From positions 2,792,501-2,856,500 of the forward strand of contig JADJXR010000001.1 of the NCBI GenBank assembly GCA_016710285.1: a DNA stretch of 64,000 nucleotides. Direction: 5' to 3'. A program made the translations under genes and the position numbers. The notes beneath the pieces are model-generated. The model had not been told where the DNA came from and searched no databases. It saw only the letters and a list, made by a program, of their open reading frames with translations. The stretch is from Chlorobiota bacterium (GTDB lineage Bacteria; Bacteroidota; Ignavibacteria; OLB7). Shown here piece after piece: positions 35,640 through 44,395 of this stretch (position 1 is its first letter; each line of letters opens with the position of its first letter).

Positions 35640-36786
35640 ATGTACGAAGAATTTTCATCAGCATTGGCCGAGCAACGGGAACGGATCACCCTGCTCCGGA
35701 GGTATCTTTGACCTTGACCGAAAAGAACGGGAGATAGCCGAGCTTCAGGCACGAACCGAGCAGCCAGATTTCTGGAACGATAACATCGCCGCGCAAAAAA
35801 TCATGCGGGAAATCAGCACCCGCAAGGAGTGGGCCGACGCTTGGAACGCCGCCAACCAACGCGCCGGCGACATCGAAGCACTGATTGAGCTGGGCCAGGA
35901 AGCGGGCGATGACTCCCTGGATGCTGAACTCCGCCGCGAGTCCGACGCGCTTGCTGCGGACATTGCCGACCTAGAGTTCCGCAATATGCTCTCGGACCCC
36001 GACGACGTTCGCGATGCAATCCTGAAGGTTCAGGCCGGGGCCGGCGGAACCGAAGCCCAAGATTGGGCGCAGATGCTGCTGCGGATGTACATGCGCTGGG
36101 CCGAACGCAAAGGCTACAAGATTGCTTTGCTGGATGAGTTGGAGGGGGAGACCGCCGGCATCAAATCCGCCTCGATTGAAATCAGCGGGGCCTACTCCTT
36201 CGGCAGGTTGAAATCGGAGAATGGCGTGCACCGCCTTGTTCGCATCTCGCCGTTCGATTCCAACGCCCGCCGCCACACCTCGTTTGCCAGCGTCTTTGTC
36301 TATCCCGTGGTGGATGAAGATGTCCCGATTGAAATCAACCCCGCCGATGTTGAGTTGGAGACCTTCCGCTCCGGCGGAAAAGGGGGCCAAAACGTCAACA
36401 AAGTGGAGACGGCGGTCCGGCTGCGCTACCGCTACGTTAGCCCGCGCGGGGCCGAGCATCTGCTGATTGTTAGCTGCCAGGAAGAACGCTCGCAACTGCA
36501 AAACCGCGAACGTGCCATGAAGATGCTGAAGTCCGAGGTGTACGAAATTCTTCGGCGCGAGGAGGAGGAGAAGAAGGCGGCGATTGAAGGCTCGAAAAAA
36601 CGGATCGAATGGGGAAGCCAGGTTCGCAACTACGTCTTCCAGCCCTACACCCTTGTGAAGGACCTGCGCACCAGCACCGAAACGTTCGACGTCCAGGCGG
36701 TGATGGATGGGGAGATTGATCCGTTCATCAAAGCCTTCCTGATGGAGTACTCCGGCAACAGCACGCCCGAAGACACGATTCTGTAG
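35640..36786 (+). CDS. prfB: Peptide chain release factor 2, with programmed +1 frameshift
   Basis: RF2 reads UGA and UAA stop codons and releases the chain. The gene is in two frames: codons 1-23 (35640-35708) end at an in-frame TGA (35709-35711). Reading resumes one base on at 35710 (GAC) and runs to the TAG, giving 381 residues. RF2 marks are seen: ISPFDSNARRHTSFAS with the SPF anticodon-like tripeptide, and SGGKGGQNVNK with the GGQ that enters the peptidyl-transferase centre. The upstream frame has no other likely start. The frameshift makes RF2 limit its own synthesis, as in E. coli. Confidence 0.97.
35697..35712 (+). promoter_or_regulatory. prfB +1 frameshift site
   Basis: An internal Shine-Dalgarno-like CGGAGG (35697-35702) is followed by TAT CTT TGA C. 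The slip codon CTT, the stop TGA and the next C match the E. coli prfB signal exactly. When RF2 is scarce the ribosome pauses at TGA, slides +1 onto TTT and continues in the RF2 frame. Confidence 0.95.
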
Positions 36787-36822
36787 CCCCAGATTCTTTA
36801 ACCAGAAACAAAGGATATTCCC

Positions 36823-37155
36823 GTGAAAAAAATCCAGCTTCTGCAGCTTGCCCACGCACGTTCCGGCGACAAAGGGGACGCGGGGAATGTTGGCGTTATC
36901 GCTCGGCGGGCCGAGTGGTATCCAATCATCGCCCAAGCACTCACCGCCGAACGGGTGAAAGAACACTTCGCCGGCATTTGCCATGGCCCGGTGGAACGGT
37001 TCGAGCTTCCAAACTTGTGGGCGCTAAACTTCCTGCTTCATAACACCCTTGGAGGCGGCGGCACGGTCTCGCTGAAATTGGATGCCCAGGGCAAAACCCT
37101 TTCCTCGGCACTGCTGAGAATGGAGATAGAGGTGCCGGACGACTTCCAGGCCTGA
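36823..37155 (+). CDS. Stand-alone AtuA C-terminal-like domain protein
   Basis: A 110-residue protein with a GTG start preceded by AAAGGA. LAHARSGDKGDAGNVGVIAR and VERFELPNLWALNFLLHNTL followed by GGGGTVSLKLDAQGK are diagnostic of the C-terminal domain of AtuA, the acyclic-terpene-utilisation protein, and of separate small proteins of that family. Here the large AtuA/DUF1446 domain is absent. The reaction is unknown; partners elsewhere are acyl-CoA carboxylases of leucine and terpene breakdown. It sits between prfB and pyrE on the plus strand. Confidence 0.85.
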   Translation: MKKIQLLQLAHARSGDKGDAGNVGVIARRAEWYPIIAQALTAERVKEHFAGICHGPVERFELPNLWALNFLLHNTLGGGGTVSLKLDAQGKTLSSALLRMEIEVPDDFQA

Positions 37156-37233
37156 GGCACTTGCCGGAACTGCTTGGAAGAAAGGATCAAAAGGGAATCA
37201 ACACACACCAAAAAAATTAACCAGACTGCAACC

Positions 37234-37893
37234 ATGCTGTACGCCGATCTTGCCGCGCTCCGTGCCGAGGCTTTGGAGTTTTTCGTTGCGGAGAACGTCC
37301 TGACGTTCGGCGACTTCACGCTGAAAAGCGGGCGGAAGTCGCCATACTTTTTCAACACCGGCTCCCTTTGCTCGGGTCGCCAGCTTGCCACAATGGGGAA
37401 GCTGTACGCGGGGACGATTGAGCAGATTGCGGAGTTCGCCGATGCCCCGGTTGTGTTCGGCTCGGCATACAAAGGGATTCCGATTGCGGTGGCCACTGCA
37501 ATGGCACTTGCCGGCGATGGCGACGAAGAACGCCGCGCCGTGAGCGACCGGAAGGAGGCCAAAACCCACGGCGACGTAAGCGGGTTCCTGGGCGTGATCC
37601 GCGCCGGCGACACGGCGGTGATTGTGGACGACGTTATCACCACCGGCGGAACCAAACTGGAGGCGATCGAAAAGCTGCGGGCTGCGGGCTGCACGCCGCT
37701 TGGCTTCGTGATTGCCTTTGACCGCTGCGAGCCGATTGACGACACCGGACGCACCGCCCGCGAAGCGTTCCAGCAACAGACAGGGCTTCCGGTCTATCCC
37801 ATCCTTTCGGTCCATGACATCATTGAAACCCGGCCCGAGCTGGGGGAGCGGCTGCGCCAGCATCTGGACACCTTTGCAACGGGGATTGCCTAA
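37234..37893 (+). CDS. pyrE: Orotate phosphoribosyltransferase PyrE
   Basis: A 219-residue type I phosphoribosyltransferase that joins orotate and PRPP to make OMP in pyrimidine synthesis. The PRPP loop is VIVDDVITTGGTK. FTLKSGRKSPYFFNTGSLC near the N-terminus and FGSAYKGIPIA are the orotate-binding regions, as in E. coli PyrE. The ATG at 37234 gives the normal length; an upstream TTG (37174) adds an unlikely tail. Its stop lies three bases before the next gene, so pyrE heads an operon with the lipoprotein genes. Confidence 0.95.
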   Translation: MLYADLAALRAEALEFFVAENVLTFGDFTLKSGRKSPYFFNTGSLCSGRQLATMGKLYAGTIEQIAEFADAPVVFGSAYKGIPIAVATAMALAGDGDEERRAVSDRKEAKTHGDVSGFLGVIRAGDTAVIVDDVITTGGTKLEAIEKLRAAGCTPLGFVIAFDRCEPIDDTGRTAREAFQQQTGLPVYPILSVHDIIETRPELGERLRQHLDTFATGIA

Positions 37894-37896
37894 GGC

Positions 37897-38508
37897 ATGG
37901 CCGCCACCCGCCACCAACCGATGATGCTTCGCCACGCTGTTTTCCTGCTGTGGCTTCTGCCGCTGATCCTTGTGGGATGCCGCGAAGAGCCTTCCCACAA
38001 CAGCGCGAAACCGGACACCGCACGGCTGATAAAAAACCTTCCTTCCGGACGGTTTCAGTTGCCAACAATCCACACCCCGGCCCCCGATTTCTGGATCACT
38101 CTTCCCCCGGGCTACCAGGTGAAATTTGTTGGGCGGATGCCGTCCGATGAGTTCTACATTTTCCGCAGCGACGACCCCACGTTGACCGACTCCACTGCCG
38201 TCAGCCCCGGGTTCCTGCGGATTTACATGGGGACGATTGCGCAGTCGGGGGTGGACCGCAACACGCAGTTTACCGAAGCATCGGCGCAGCTGATGGGCTA
38301 CCGAACACGCTGGCGCGAATGGAAAGAACCGGCCCAAGCCGGCAAGGCGTTCTACGCTGCCGAGATTGCCGCCAGCGACTTCTTCCAAACAACCTTTCCC
38401 AATCTGAAAAAAGCCCCGCTGTTCCTGCATATCTATGCTGCGGGGACCGACACCGCGCACGTTGCCGCGCTGATGGCCGCTGCCGCAACGCTGACAACAA
38501 CACCATGA
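37897..38508 (+). CDS. Lipoprotein of unknown function (paralogue 1)
   Basis: A 203-residue protein. The leader ends LILVGC, a clear lipobox with Cys near residue 28. The mature domain includes APDFWITLPPGYQVKFVG and DEFYIFRSDDP, then ends LHIYAAGTDTAHVAALMAAA. The same three features occur in the same order in the next gene, so the two are tandem paralogues, diverged but alignable by eye. I know of no named family. It begins three bases after pyrE, and its TGA overlaps the next ATG (ATGA), so translation is coupled. Confidence 0.75.
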   Translation: MAATRHQPMMLRHAVFLLWLLPLILVGCREEPSHNSAKPDTARLIKNLPSGRFQLPTIHTPAPDFWITLPPGYQVKFVGRMPSDEFYIFRSDDPTLTDSTAVSPGFLRIYMGTIAQSGVDRNTQFTEASAQLMGYRTRWREWKEPAQAGKAFYAAEIAASDFFQTTFPNLKKAPLFLHIYAAGTDTAHVAALMAAAATLTTTP

Positions 38509-39074
38509 CCGCTTCTTCTGGGTTCACCATGATCCTTTCTCGCCAAGTATTTCTGCTGCTGCCGTTGGCGTTGCTTCTTGCTGGTTGCCAGCCAACCAGC
38601 GACCGTGCGGCGGCGTTGAAAGGGGTTCGGCTTGTCCCGTTCACCATGGAGTTCAGCCGCACCAAGGCCCCCAATCTTTCAATCCAAGTTCCATTTGGGT
38701 TCATGGTGGAGTCGGTTTCCGAGGCGAAGCATGATATGTTTTACGTGGTCAACCCCAACGACAGCGGGAACCCGCAGCGTGGCATGGCGGTGATTCAGCT
38801 TCGGCCCGCGCCCAACCCCATCATCCCCGATTCCAGCGCGACCGGCACAAGCAAAGGGATTCTGCTTGGGGAAGGAATTGATTGGAACGAAGCAACCCTG
38901 GACGACGAGTCGCCGCGGGTGCTGCAGCGCGAGGTGATCCTTGATGAGCCATTCCCAACCCCCCAGCCGATGAAGCTGCAAGCCTTTGTTGTTGGGATGG
39001 ACAGCGCGTTGGTTGAGCAATTGGTCGCCTGCGTGGAAACCCTTTCGCGAGATACTTCCGGTGCGCGGCGGTAA
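38505..39074 (+). CDS. Lipoprotein of unknown function (paralogue 2)
   Basis: A 189-residue lipoprotein. The leader ends LLLAGC near residue 28. The core KAPNLSIQVPFGFMVESV and DMFYVVNPND and the end LQAFVVGMDSALVEQLVACV line up with paralogue 1. The start at 38505 overlaps the previous stop by four bases. The last 14 bases overlap the GTG start of the barrel-like gene that follows. The function is unknown; the tight packing argues that the three products work together at the envelope. Confidence 0.75.
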   Translation: MTASSGFTMILSRQVFLLLPLALLLAGCQPTSDRAAALKGVRLVPFTMEFSRTKAPNLSIQVPFGFMVESVSEAKHDMFYVVNPNDSGNPQRGMAVIQLRPAPNPIIPDSSATGTSKGILLGEGIDWNEATLDDESPRVLQREVILDEPFPTPQPMKLQAFVVGMDSALVEQLVACVETLSRDTSGARR

Positions 39075-40275
39075 GCGGATATTCGCCATTGCGGTGCTGC
39101 TTCTTTGCTGCGGTGCGGCCGCGCGGGTGCAAGCGCAAACGGAATCGCAACCAGAAACGCAAGCCCCCGCTGCCAATCCCGACTCGGCGGCATACGAGGA
39201 ATGGTTGGCGGGGATCAATCGGCGGAAGCCGGTGGTGGCAAATGCGCGGCTGGTGCTGGCCGAAAGCGCAAAGCGTGGCCAGTGGGAAGCCGTCCAGAAA
39301 CTGCGGGCGTTCATGGACCACCGCCAAAACGGAGGCCCGTGGCTGAACGGCCCGGAGCAACTGCTGCTGCTTGCGTTGCTTGCCGACACCGCCACGCTGC
39401 TGGACCCTGTTGCGTTGGACCCGATGCTGGCCGAAACGTGGACCATCCCGGGCGCGCTGCAACCCGATGGAGTTCGCGAGCGGCTGCGGGAGGTTTTGCG
39501 GGCCGGCGCGGAAGCCGCCAGCGACCGATTTGATGCCAATCGCCCAACGGAGGAGGAGCGGCGATTCTTCAACCTGCTGCTGAACCACCTGACGGTCCGC
39601 GGCTACCGGGCGCAGGAATCGCTGAACGCGCTGGTGGGCCAGTTCGCTGCGGAGTATCCGCGAAGCCGGTTTCTGCCGTTGGCGCGGGCGTATATTCGGC
39701 GGGAGTATTCGGAGCAAGTGGGCGGCTTGGGGATTGGGGCAAGCTATGGCGGCGGTGCGGCCGTTGGCACGCTGGGCGATCGCTTCGGAAAAGTGGATGG
39801 CTTGGCGGTGGAGTTGGAGGGCTATCTCTACCGGGCCACACTCTCCGGCACGGTTCAGTTCCTCTCGATTTCGGTCCCCAATCCATTCACCGTTGGCCAG
39901 GACCATTGGCCCGCCGGCGATGCCAGCATGACCAATGCCACGCTGAGTTTGGGGTATGAGTTCCGGCAAGGGAGGCTTGCCGTGACACCGATGATTGGGC
40001 TGGCCGCAACATCGGTCCAATTGGGGGATGCAATCGGCCAGCAGCCAACATCCACCGGCTGGGGACTGGGATTCGATCTTTCCGGCGTTGCCGATTACCG
40101 CATCCCGTTCGACGAAGGTCCCCACATCAACCTCCGGGGGCGTGTGGGATACTCCAACGGCGTGCTGGCCGGGTACGACCCCGCGTTTGCTGGCGGCATT
40201 CTGTACCTTCGCCTCGGTTTCGGGTTGGTCTATCGCCCCTACGTGGGAAGGGCGGCAAGGGGAAGGGAGGATTAA
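39061..40275 (+). CDS. Secreted barrel-like envelope protein of unknown function
   Basis: From a GTG at 39061 the product has 404 residues. It opens with a signal peptide (about 1-25, ending ARVQAQ), then a long helical domain (about 40-215, Leu/Ala/Arg-rich), then beta-strand-like segments from about residue 220 to the end, including LEGYLYRATLSGTVQFLSIS and a terminal YLRLGFGLVYRPYVG. A helical plug plus a C-terminal outer-membrane barrel is plausible. No family is recognised. The start inside the preceding gene is chosen because it alone gives a correct leader; a TTG at 38986 would place 25 extra residues before it. Confidence 0.7.
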   Translation: MRGGKRIFAIAVLLLCCGAAARVQAQTESQPETQAPAANPDSAAYEEWLAGINRRKPVVANARLVLAESAKRGQWEAVQKLRAFMDHRQNGGPWLNGPEQLLLLALLADTATLLDPVALDPMLAETWTIPGALQPDGVRERLREVLRAGAEAASDRFDANRPTEEERRFFNLLLNHLTVRGYRAQESLNALVGQFAAEYPRSRFLPLARAYIRREYSEQVGGLGIGASYGGGAAVGTLGDRFGKVDGLAVELEGYLYRATLSGTVQFLSISVPNPFTVGQDHWPAGDASMTNATLSLGYEFRQGRLAVTPMIGLAATSVQLGDAIGQQPTSTGWGLGFDLSGVADYRIPFDEGPHINLRGRVGYSNGVLAGYDPAFAGGILYLRLGFGLVYRPYVGRAARGRED

Positions 40276-40350
40276 GAAACGATGGAACGATTCCCCAGCC
40301 GCTGCTGCGTGGAATCGTTCCAGAATCTTTGCGGGGAGCGGCCTCCGGAT

Positions 40351-40398
40351 CGTGAACTCGTTCGTGAACTCGTTCGTGATCTCCATGTTCGTGAACTC
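40351..40398 (+). repeat. 12-base in-frame direct repeat at the TauE start
   Basis: Two exact copies of CGTGAACTCGTT (40351-40362 and 40363-40374) are followed by a third and a fourth degenerate copy. They run in the frame of the downstream transporter, reading Val-Asn-Ser-Phe repeatedly, and contain three GTG codons besides the ATG at 40385. The true start may therefore be any of them. Confidence 0.85.
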
Positions 40399-41191
40399 TA
40401 TTTTCGCTGCAACTGTGGACATTGTACTGACCTTACTTATCGGCGCAATCATCGGCTTCTCGGCGGGGATGTTCGGCATTGGTGGGGCGTTGCTTTCCAC
40501 CCCGTTGCTGCGGTTGCTGGTTGGGCTTCCGGCGGTGTTGGCGGTTGCCACCCCGTTGCCGGCGGCGGTTCCGGCGGCCATTACCGGATCAATCGTCTAT
40601 GCCCGGCAGAAGATGGTGCGGTTCGATATCGCCTGGCGAACGTTGCTGATGGCGTTCCCGCTAACGGTGGTTGGTGCGCTGCTGACGGGCCAGACCCCCG
40701 ACGTGGTGTTGATGATTCTGACGGGGCTTGTGCTGATCTGGTCGGCATGGAGTTTTATCGAGCGGGGGTGGAAAATCGGCGCACGCGGCAAGCAGCAACC
40801 CCATCCAACCGGCGACCCGAATCGCTCCAGCGGGGTGATGTATGGAGCCGGCGCGCTCTCCGGATTCCTTTCCGGCTTCCTTGCCATTGGCGGCGGGATT
40901 GTGCTGGGGCCGGCATTTATGAACGTGGCAAAGCTGCCAACCAAAACCGCGCTGGCAACCTCACTCTTCTGCGTTGCTTGCCTTTCGGTCCCGAACACGG
41001 TGGCGCATGGGCTTGAGGGGAACATCCATTGGCCAACGGCGCTGTTGCTGTGCTGCACCTCGATCCCAAGCAGTATGCTGGGTGCACGGCTTGCCACCCG
41101 GCTTCACAGTGCCACGCTGGAACGGATTTACGGAGCCTTGATGATGGCGTTCGCCGTTGGGTTCACGGTGTGGGCCATGGCGAACGGCTAA
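40385..41191 (+). CDS. TauE/SafE-family membrane exporter
   Basis: A 268-residue integral membrane protein with about eight spans in two halves. GFSAGMFGIGGALLSTPLL in the first half and GFLSGFLAIGGGIVLGPAF in the second are the paired internal repeats of the TauE/SafE (DUF81) family. Members move sulfite, sulfoacetate or other small anions; the cargo here is unknown. A 12-base repeat precedes the ATG and may extend the N-terminus by 3-11 residues through GTG starts. It follows the barrel-like gene by 109 bases. Confidence 0.88.
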   Translation: MFVNSIFAATVDIVLTLLIGAIIGFSAGMFGIGGALLSTPLLRLLVGLPAVLAVATPLPAAVPAAITGSIVYARQKMVRFDIAWRTLLMAFPLTVVGALLTGQTPDVVLMILTGLVLIWSAWSFIERGWKIGARGKQQPHPTGDPNRSSGVMYGAGALSGFLSGFLAIGGGIVLGPAFMNVAKLPTKTALATSLFCVACLSVPNTVAHGLEGNIHWPTALLLCCTSIPSSMLGARLATRLHSATLERIYGALMMAFAVGFTVWAMANG

Positions 41192-41269
41192 CCGCTGAAC
41201 AACAACGGCTTGCAACAGCCAAGTCGCAAAAAACAAGCACACACACACAACCGAGCATCCTTCCCGACT

Positions 41270-41845
41270 ATGCTTTGCTTAAAAGTCCCGTCGCAGCCGT
41301 CATGGATTATGGCTGCCGAATCGAACCTTGAGAAGGTTCTGATTGACCACGCACACTGCGAAAAAAAAGCCGCCGTCAACGCCATGTCGCTGGTAAGCCG
41401 CTATCCAGAAAAGGATACGTTGGTGAAGGCGATGATTGAGCTTTGCCAGGAGGAGATGGAGCATTTCGGCATGGTCTATGAGTATCTGCGGAACCGTGGC
41501 TTCACCTTGCAGCGGGACCCGGGCGACCCGTACGCCCAGGCACTTCACAAGGAGATTCGCCCCAACGAGCCGGAGCGGCTGATGGATCAGCTTCTGGTGG
41601 CGGCAATCATCGAGGCGCGTTCTTGCGAGCGGTTCTCCATCCTTAGCAAACACGTCCCCGATGCCGAGCTGCAGGAGTTCTACCGGTCGTTGCTTGCCAG
41701 CGAGGCGGGCCACTACCGGACCTTCTACGACATCGCGTGCCAGTACTTCCCCGAACGTGAAGTCCGCCAGCGGCTGGACGCGCTAACCGAGCGCGAATCG
41801 CAGATTGTGCTGGCGCTGGAATCGCAACCAACAATGCACGGATAA
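41270..41845 (+). CDS. miaE: tRNA-(ms2io6A)-hydroxylase MiaE
   Basis: A 191-residue ferritin-like di-iron enzyme that hydroxylates the isopentenyl group of ms2i6A37 in tRNA. The start MLCLKVPSQPSWI is the expected N-terminus. Iron ligands appear as Glu31 in HCEKKAA, the pair Glu62 and His65 in EEMEHFGM, and SEAGHYRTF late in the chain. miaA and miaB are not in the window but are needed for its substrate. Its stop lies 19 bases before fmt. Confidence 0.93.
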   Translation: MLCLKVPSQPSWIMAAESNLEKVLIDHAHCEKKAAVNAMSLVSRYPEKDTLVKAMIELCQEEMEHFGMVYEYLRNRGFTLQRDPGDPYAQALHKEIRPNEPERLMDQLLVAAIIEARSCERFSILSKHVPDAELQEFYRSLLASEAGHYRTFYDIACQYFPEREVRQRLDALTERESQIVLALESQPTMHG

Positions 41846-41864
41846 ACGGAAGGAACCCACGGCA

Positions 41865-42803
41865 ATGAGCACCGAAGTTGAAGCCCAGCCCGGCACGCTG
41901 CGGGTGGTGTTTATGGGAACGCCCGAGTTCGCGGTCCCCTCGTTGGAAATAATTCTGGAGCAGGGCCACACCGTCCCGCTGGTGGTGACAACCCCGGACC
42001 GCCCCAAAGGCCGCGGGCTGAAGCTAACGCCATCGGCAGTGAAGGAAGCGGCATTGCGCCACGGGCTTCCCGTGCTAACGCCGGAGCGATTGAAGGACCC
42101 TGCGGTTGCCGATGCCATTCGCCAAACCCGGCCCGACGTTATCTGCGTGGTGGCGTTCCGGATTTTGCCGGAATCAATCTTCACGATCCCCCGGCTTGGG
42201 AGCTTCAATCTGCACGGGTCCTTGCTCCCAAAATACCGCGGGGCCGCGCCGATTAACTGGGCCATTATCAACGGCGAGGCAGAGACCGGGGTGACGACGT
42301 TCTTCCTGCAGCAGAAGGTGGACACCGGCAACGTCATCCTTCGCCGCACCATCCCAATCACCCCCCAGATGACCGCCGGCCAGTTGCACGATGTGATGAT
42401 GGGCGTGGGGGCAATCGCCGTGGCCGATACGCTTCGGATGATTGAGCAGGGCGCGGCCAACCCGCTTCCGCAAAACGATGACGAGGCAACCCCCGCGCCA
42501 AAAATCTTCCGCGACGATTGCCACGTTGATTGGAACCGCCCAGCCGAAGCAGTTCATAATTTTATCCGTGGGCTTTCGCCGCATCCGGGGGCGTTCACGG
42601 TCCACAATGGCCGCACGCTGAAGCTGTTCCAAACCCAGATCACCGATCGCTCCGATATTCCGGCGGGAATCGTTCGGATTGAACCCAACCAGCTTCTGAT
42701 CGGGACCGCCACCGCTGCCCTTTCGGTGGTCCAGTTGCAGCAAGAAGGGAAGCGGGCAATGGGGGTTCAGGAATTTCTGCGAGGCTATCAGCAAGGGGCG
42801 TAA
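41865..42803 (+). CDS. fmt: Methionyl-tRNA formyltransferase
   Basis: A 312-residue enzyme that formylates initiator Met-tRNA with 10-formyl-THF. It has VVFMGTPEFAVPSL at the N-terminus, the substrate stretch TTPDRPKGRG, the catalytic loop FNLHGSLLPKYRGAAPINWA with Asn and His, and a C-terminal OB-fold tRNA-binding part. GGAAGG lies upstream of the ATG. No def gene is next to it. It follows miaE by 19 bases and precedes radA by 94, so three tRNA/DNA maintenance genes form a likely cluster. Confidence 0.96.
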   Translation: MSTEVEAQPGTLRVVFMGTPEFAVPSLEIILEQGHTVPLVVTTPDRPKGRGLKLTPSAVKEAALRHGLPVLTPERLKDPAVADAIRQTRPDVICVVAFRILPESIFTIPRLGSFNLHGSLLPKYRGAAPINWAIINGEAETGVTTFFLQQKVDTGNVILRRTIPITPQMTAGQLHDVMMGVGAIAVADTLRMIEQGAANPLPQNDDEATPAPKIFRDDCHVDWNRPAEAVHNFIRGLSPHPGAFTVHNGRTLKLFQTQITDRSDIPAGIVRIEPNQLLIGTATAALSVVQLQQEGKRAMGVQEFLRGYQQGA

Positions 42804-42897
42804 TCCAGAAACGGCGGAGGGCTTCCGCCAGCTTGGCCCGGCCGCCAGTGCCAACGCGCAATCACAGTTTCCATTCACCAATTCCCAACCAGTAATC

Positions 42898-44259
42898 ATG
42901 TCCAAACAACGTACCCGATTTGTCTGCCAAAGCTGCGGCGCGATTGCTTCGCGGTGGGTTGGTAAATGCCCCTCGTGCGGGAACTGGGAAACCTACGTGG
43001 AGGAAGTGGAGGCCCCGGCGGCTCCTTCCGGCGCGCGGGGACCACGTTCGGCCACCACACGGGCCGAGGTGGTGACGCTGGACCAGGTCTCGGTGCAGCA
43101 GGAGCCGCGCATCCTGACCGGCATTGGCGAGTTTGACCGGGTGTTGGGTGGGGGAATTATGGCCGGCTCCATCATCCTTGTTGGCGGCGACCCTGGCGTT
43201 GGGAAATCAACATTGATGGCGCAGATGTGTGCCGGGCTGAAGGGGCGGACCATCCTGTACATCACCGGGGAGGAATCGCTGCGCCAGATTAAAATGCGTG
43301 CGGACCGGCTGGGGGTGAACAACCCGGGCGTTAGCCTGATGACCGAGACGAACCTTGCGCTGATTGTTGGGACCATCCGCGACCTTGCCCCCGACGTTGC
43401 CATTGTTGACTCCATCCAAACCACGTATCACCCCGAGATTGAGTCGGCCCCGGGGTCGGTTGCGCAAGTTCGCGAGTGCACCGCCGCGCTGATGCAGCTT
43501 GCCAAAACCACGGGGACCTCCATCTTCGTTGTTGGCCACGTCACGAAGGAAGGGACGATTGCCGGGCCAAAAGTTCTGGAGCACATGGTGGATACGGTGC
43601 TGCAGTTCGAGGGGGAGCGGACCCACTTGTACCGAATCTTGCGGACCACAAAAAACCGCTACGGGTCCACCAACGAGATTGGGGTGTTCGAGATGGGGGA
43701 GCAGGGGTTGGTGGAGGTGGCCAATCCAAGCTCCGTGTTTTTATCGGAGCGGAGCTACGGGGCAAGCGGGTCGGTGATTACTGCCACGCTGGAGGGGTCG
43801 CGGCCAATTCTTGTGGAGGCGCAGGCGTTGGTCACGCCAACCAGTTACGGCGTGCCGCAGCGTTCGGCAACGGGGTTCGACTACAAGCGTTTGCAGATGC
43901 TGCTGGCGGTGCTGGAGAAACGGCTTGGGTTGGGGCTTGGGCAGTATGATGTTTTTGTCAACATCGCCGGCGGGGTGCGGGTGGATGACCCCGCGGTGGA
44001 CCTTGCTGTGGCCGCCGCAATCGTCTCCAGCTTCCGCGATGTTCCCGCCGAAAGCGAGGCCGTGGTGATTGGCGAGATTGGGCTGGGGGGGGAAATCCGC
44101 ACCGTGGCCCAAGCGGACCAGCGCATTGCCGAAGCCGCGAAATTGGGATTCAAAACCGTGGTGCTTCCCCAGGCAAACGCCCGCAAATCCACCCCCCGCG
44201 ACGGTGTTGAGCTTCGCCCGGTTGCGGCGGTCGCTTTTGGGATTGATGCGGTGGTCTAA
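42898..44259 (+). CDS. radA: DNA repair protein RadA
   Basis: A 453-residue RecA-like branch-migration ATPase. The N-terminal zinc finger has Cys10, Cys13, Cys24 and Cys27 (CQSCGAI and CPSCGNW). Walker A is GGDPGVGKS at 94-102. The RadA-specific KNRYGSTNEIGVFEM (KNRFG box) lies near residue 256. The C-terminal Lon-like domain (about 290-453) is complete. It helps process recombination intermediates. The coding sequence contains a G8 run at 44085-44092. Confidence 0.96.
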   Translation: MSKQRTRFVCQSCGAIASRWVGKCPSCGNWETYVEEVEAPAAPSGARGPRSATTRAEVVTLDQVSVQQEPRILTGIGEFDRVLGGGIMAGSIILVGGDPGVGKSTLMAQMCAGLKGRTILYITGEESLRQIKMRADRLGVNNPGVSLMTETNLALIVGTIRDLAPDVAIVDSIQTTYHPEIESAPGSVAQVRECTAALMQLAKTTGTSIFVVGHVTKEGTIAGPKVLEHMVDTVLQFEGERTHLYRILRTTKNRYGSTNEIGVFEMGEQGLVEVANPSSVFLSERSYGASGSVITATLEGSRPILVEAQALVTPTSYGVPQRSATGFDYKRLQMLLAVLEKRLGLGLGQYDVFVNIAGGVRVDDPAVDLAVAAAIVSSFRDVPAESEAVVIGEIGLGGEIRTVAQADQRIAEAAKLGFKTVVLPQANARKSTPRDGVELRPVAAVAFGIDAVV

Positions 44260-44325
44260 GCCGGCCCGCCAGCAATGCTCAAAAAAAATGTTTTTGGAGG
44301 AGCGCGAAACCGGTGTTTTTTACTC

Positions 44326-44352
44326 TATCTTTGCAGGTGTTCAAAAGAACAC
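44326..44352 (+). promoter_or_regulatory. Candidate promoter (-7 box) and hairpin before the VOC gene
   Basis: TATCTTTG at 44326-44333 matches the Bacteroidota -7 consensus TAnnTTTG. Directly after it, GTGTTC and GAACAC form a 6-base stem with an AAAA loop (44337-44352) that would fall at the start of the transcript or act as an operator. No convincing -33 box is at the standard distance. Confidence 0.4.
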
Positions 44353-44395
44353 GTTGGGTGATCCACTCACAACTTTCACAAACACCTTTTCGCTT

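Noticed and set aside
38821..40581. A 586-codon minus-strand frame opposite the barrel-like gene
   Set aside because: No motif and shadow-like composition; the plus strand carries a signal peptide and coupled starts.
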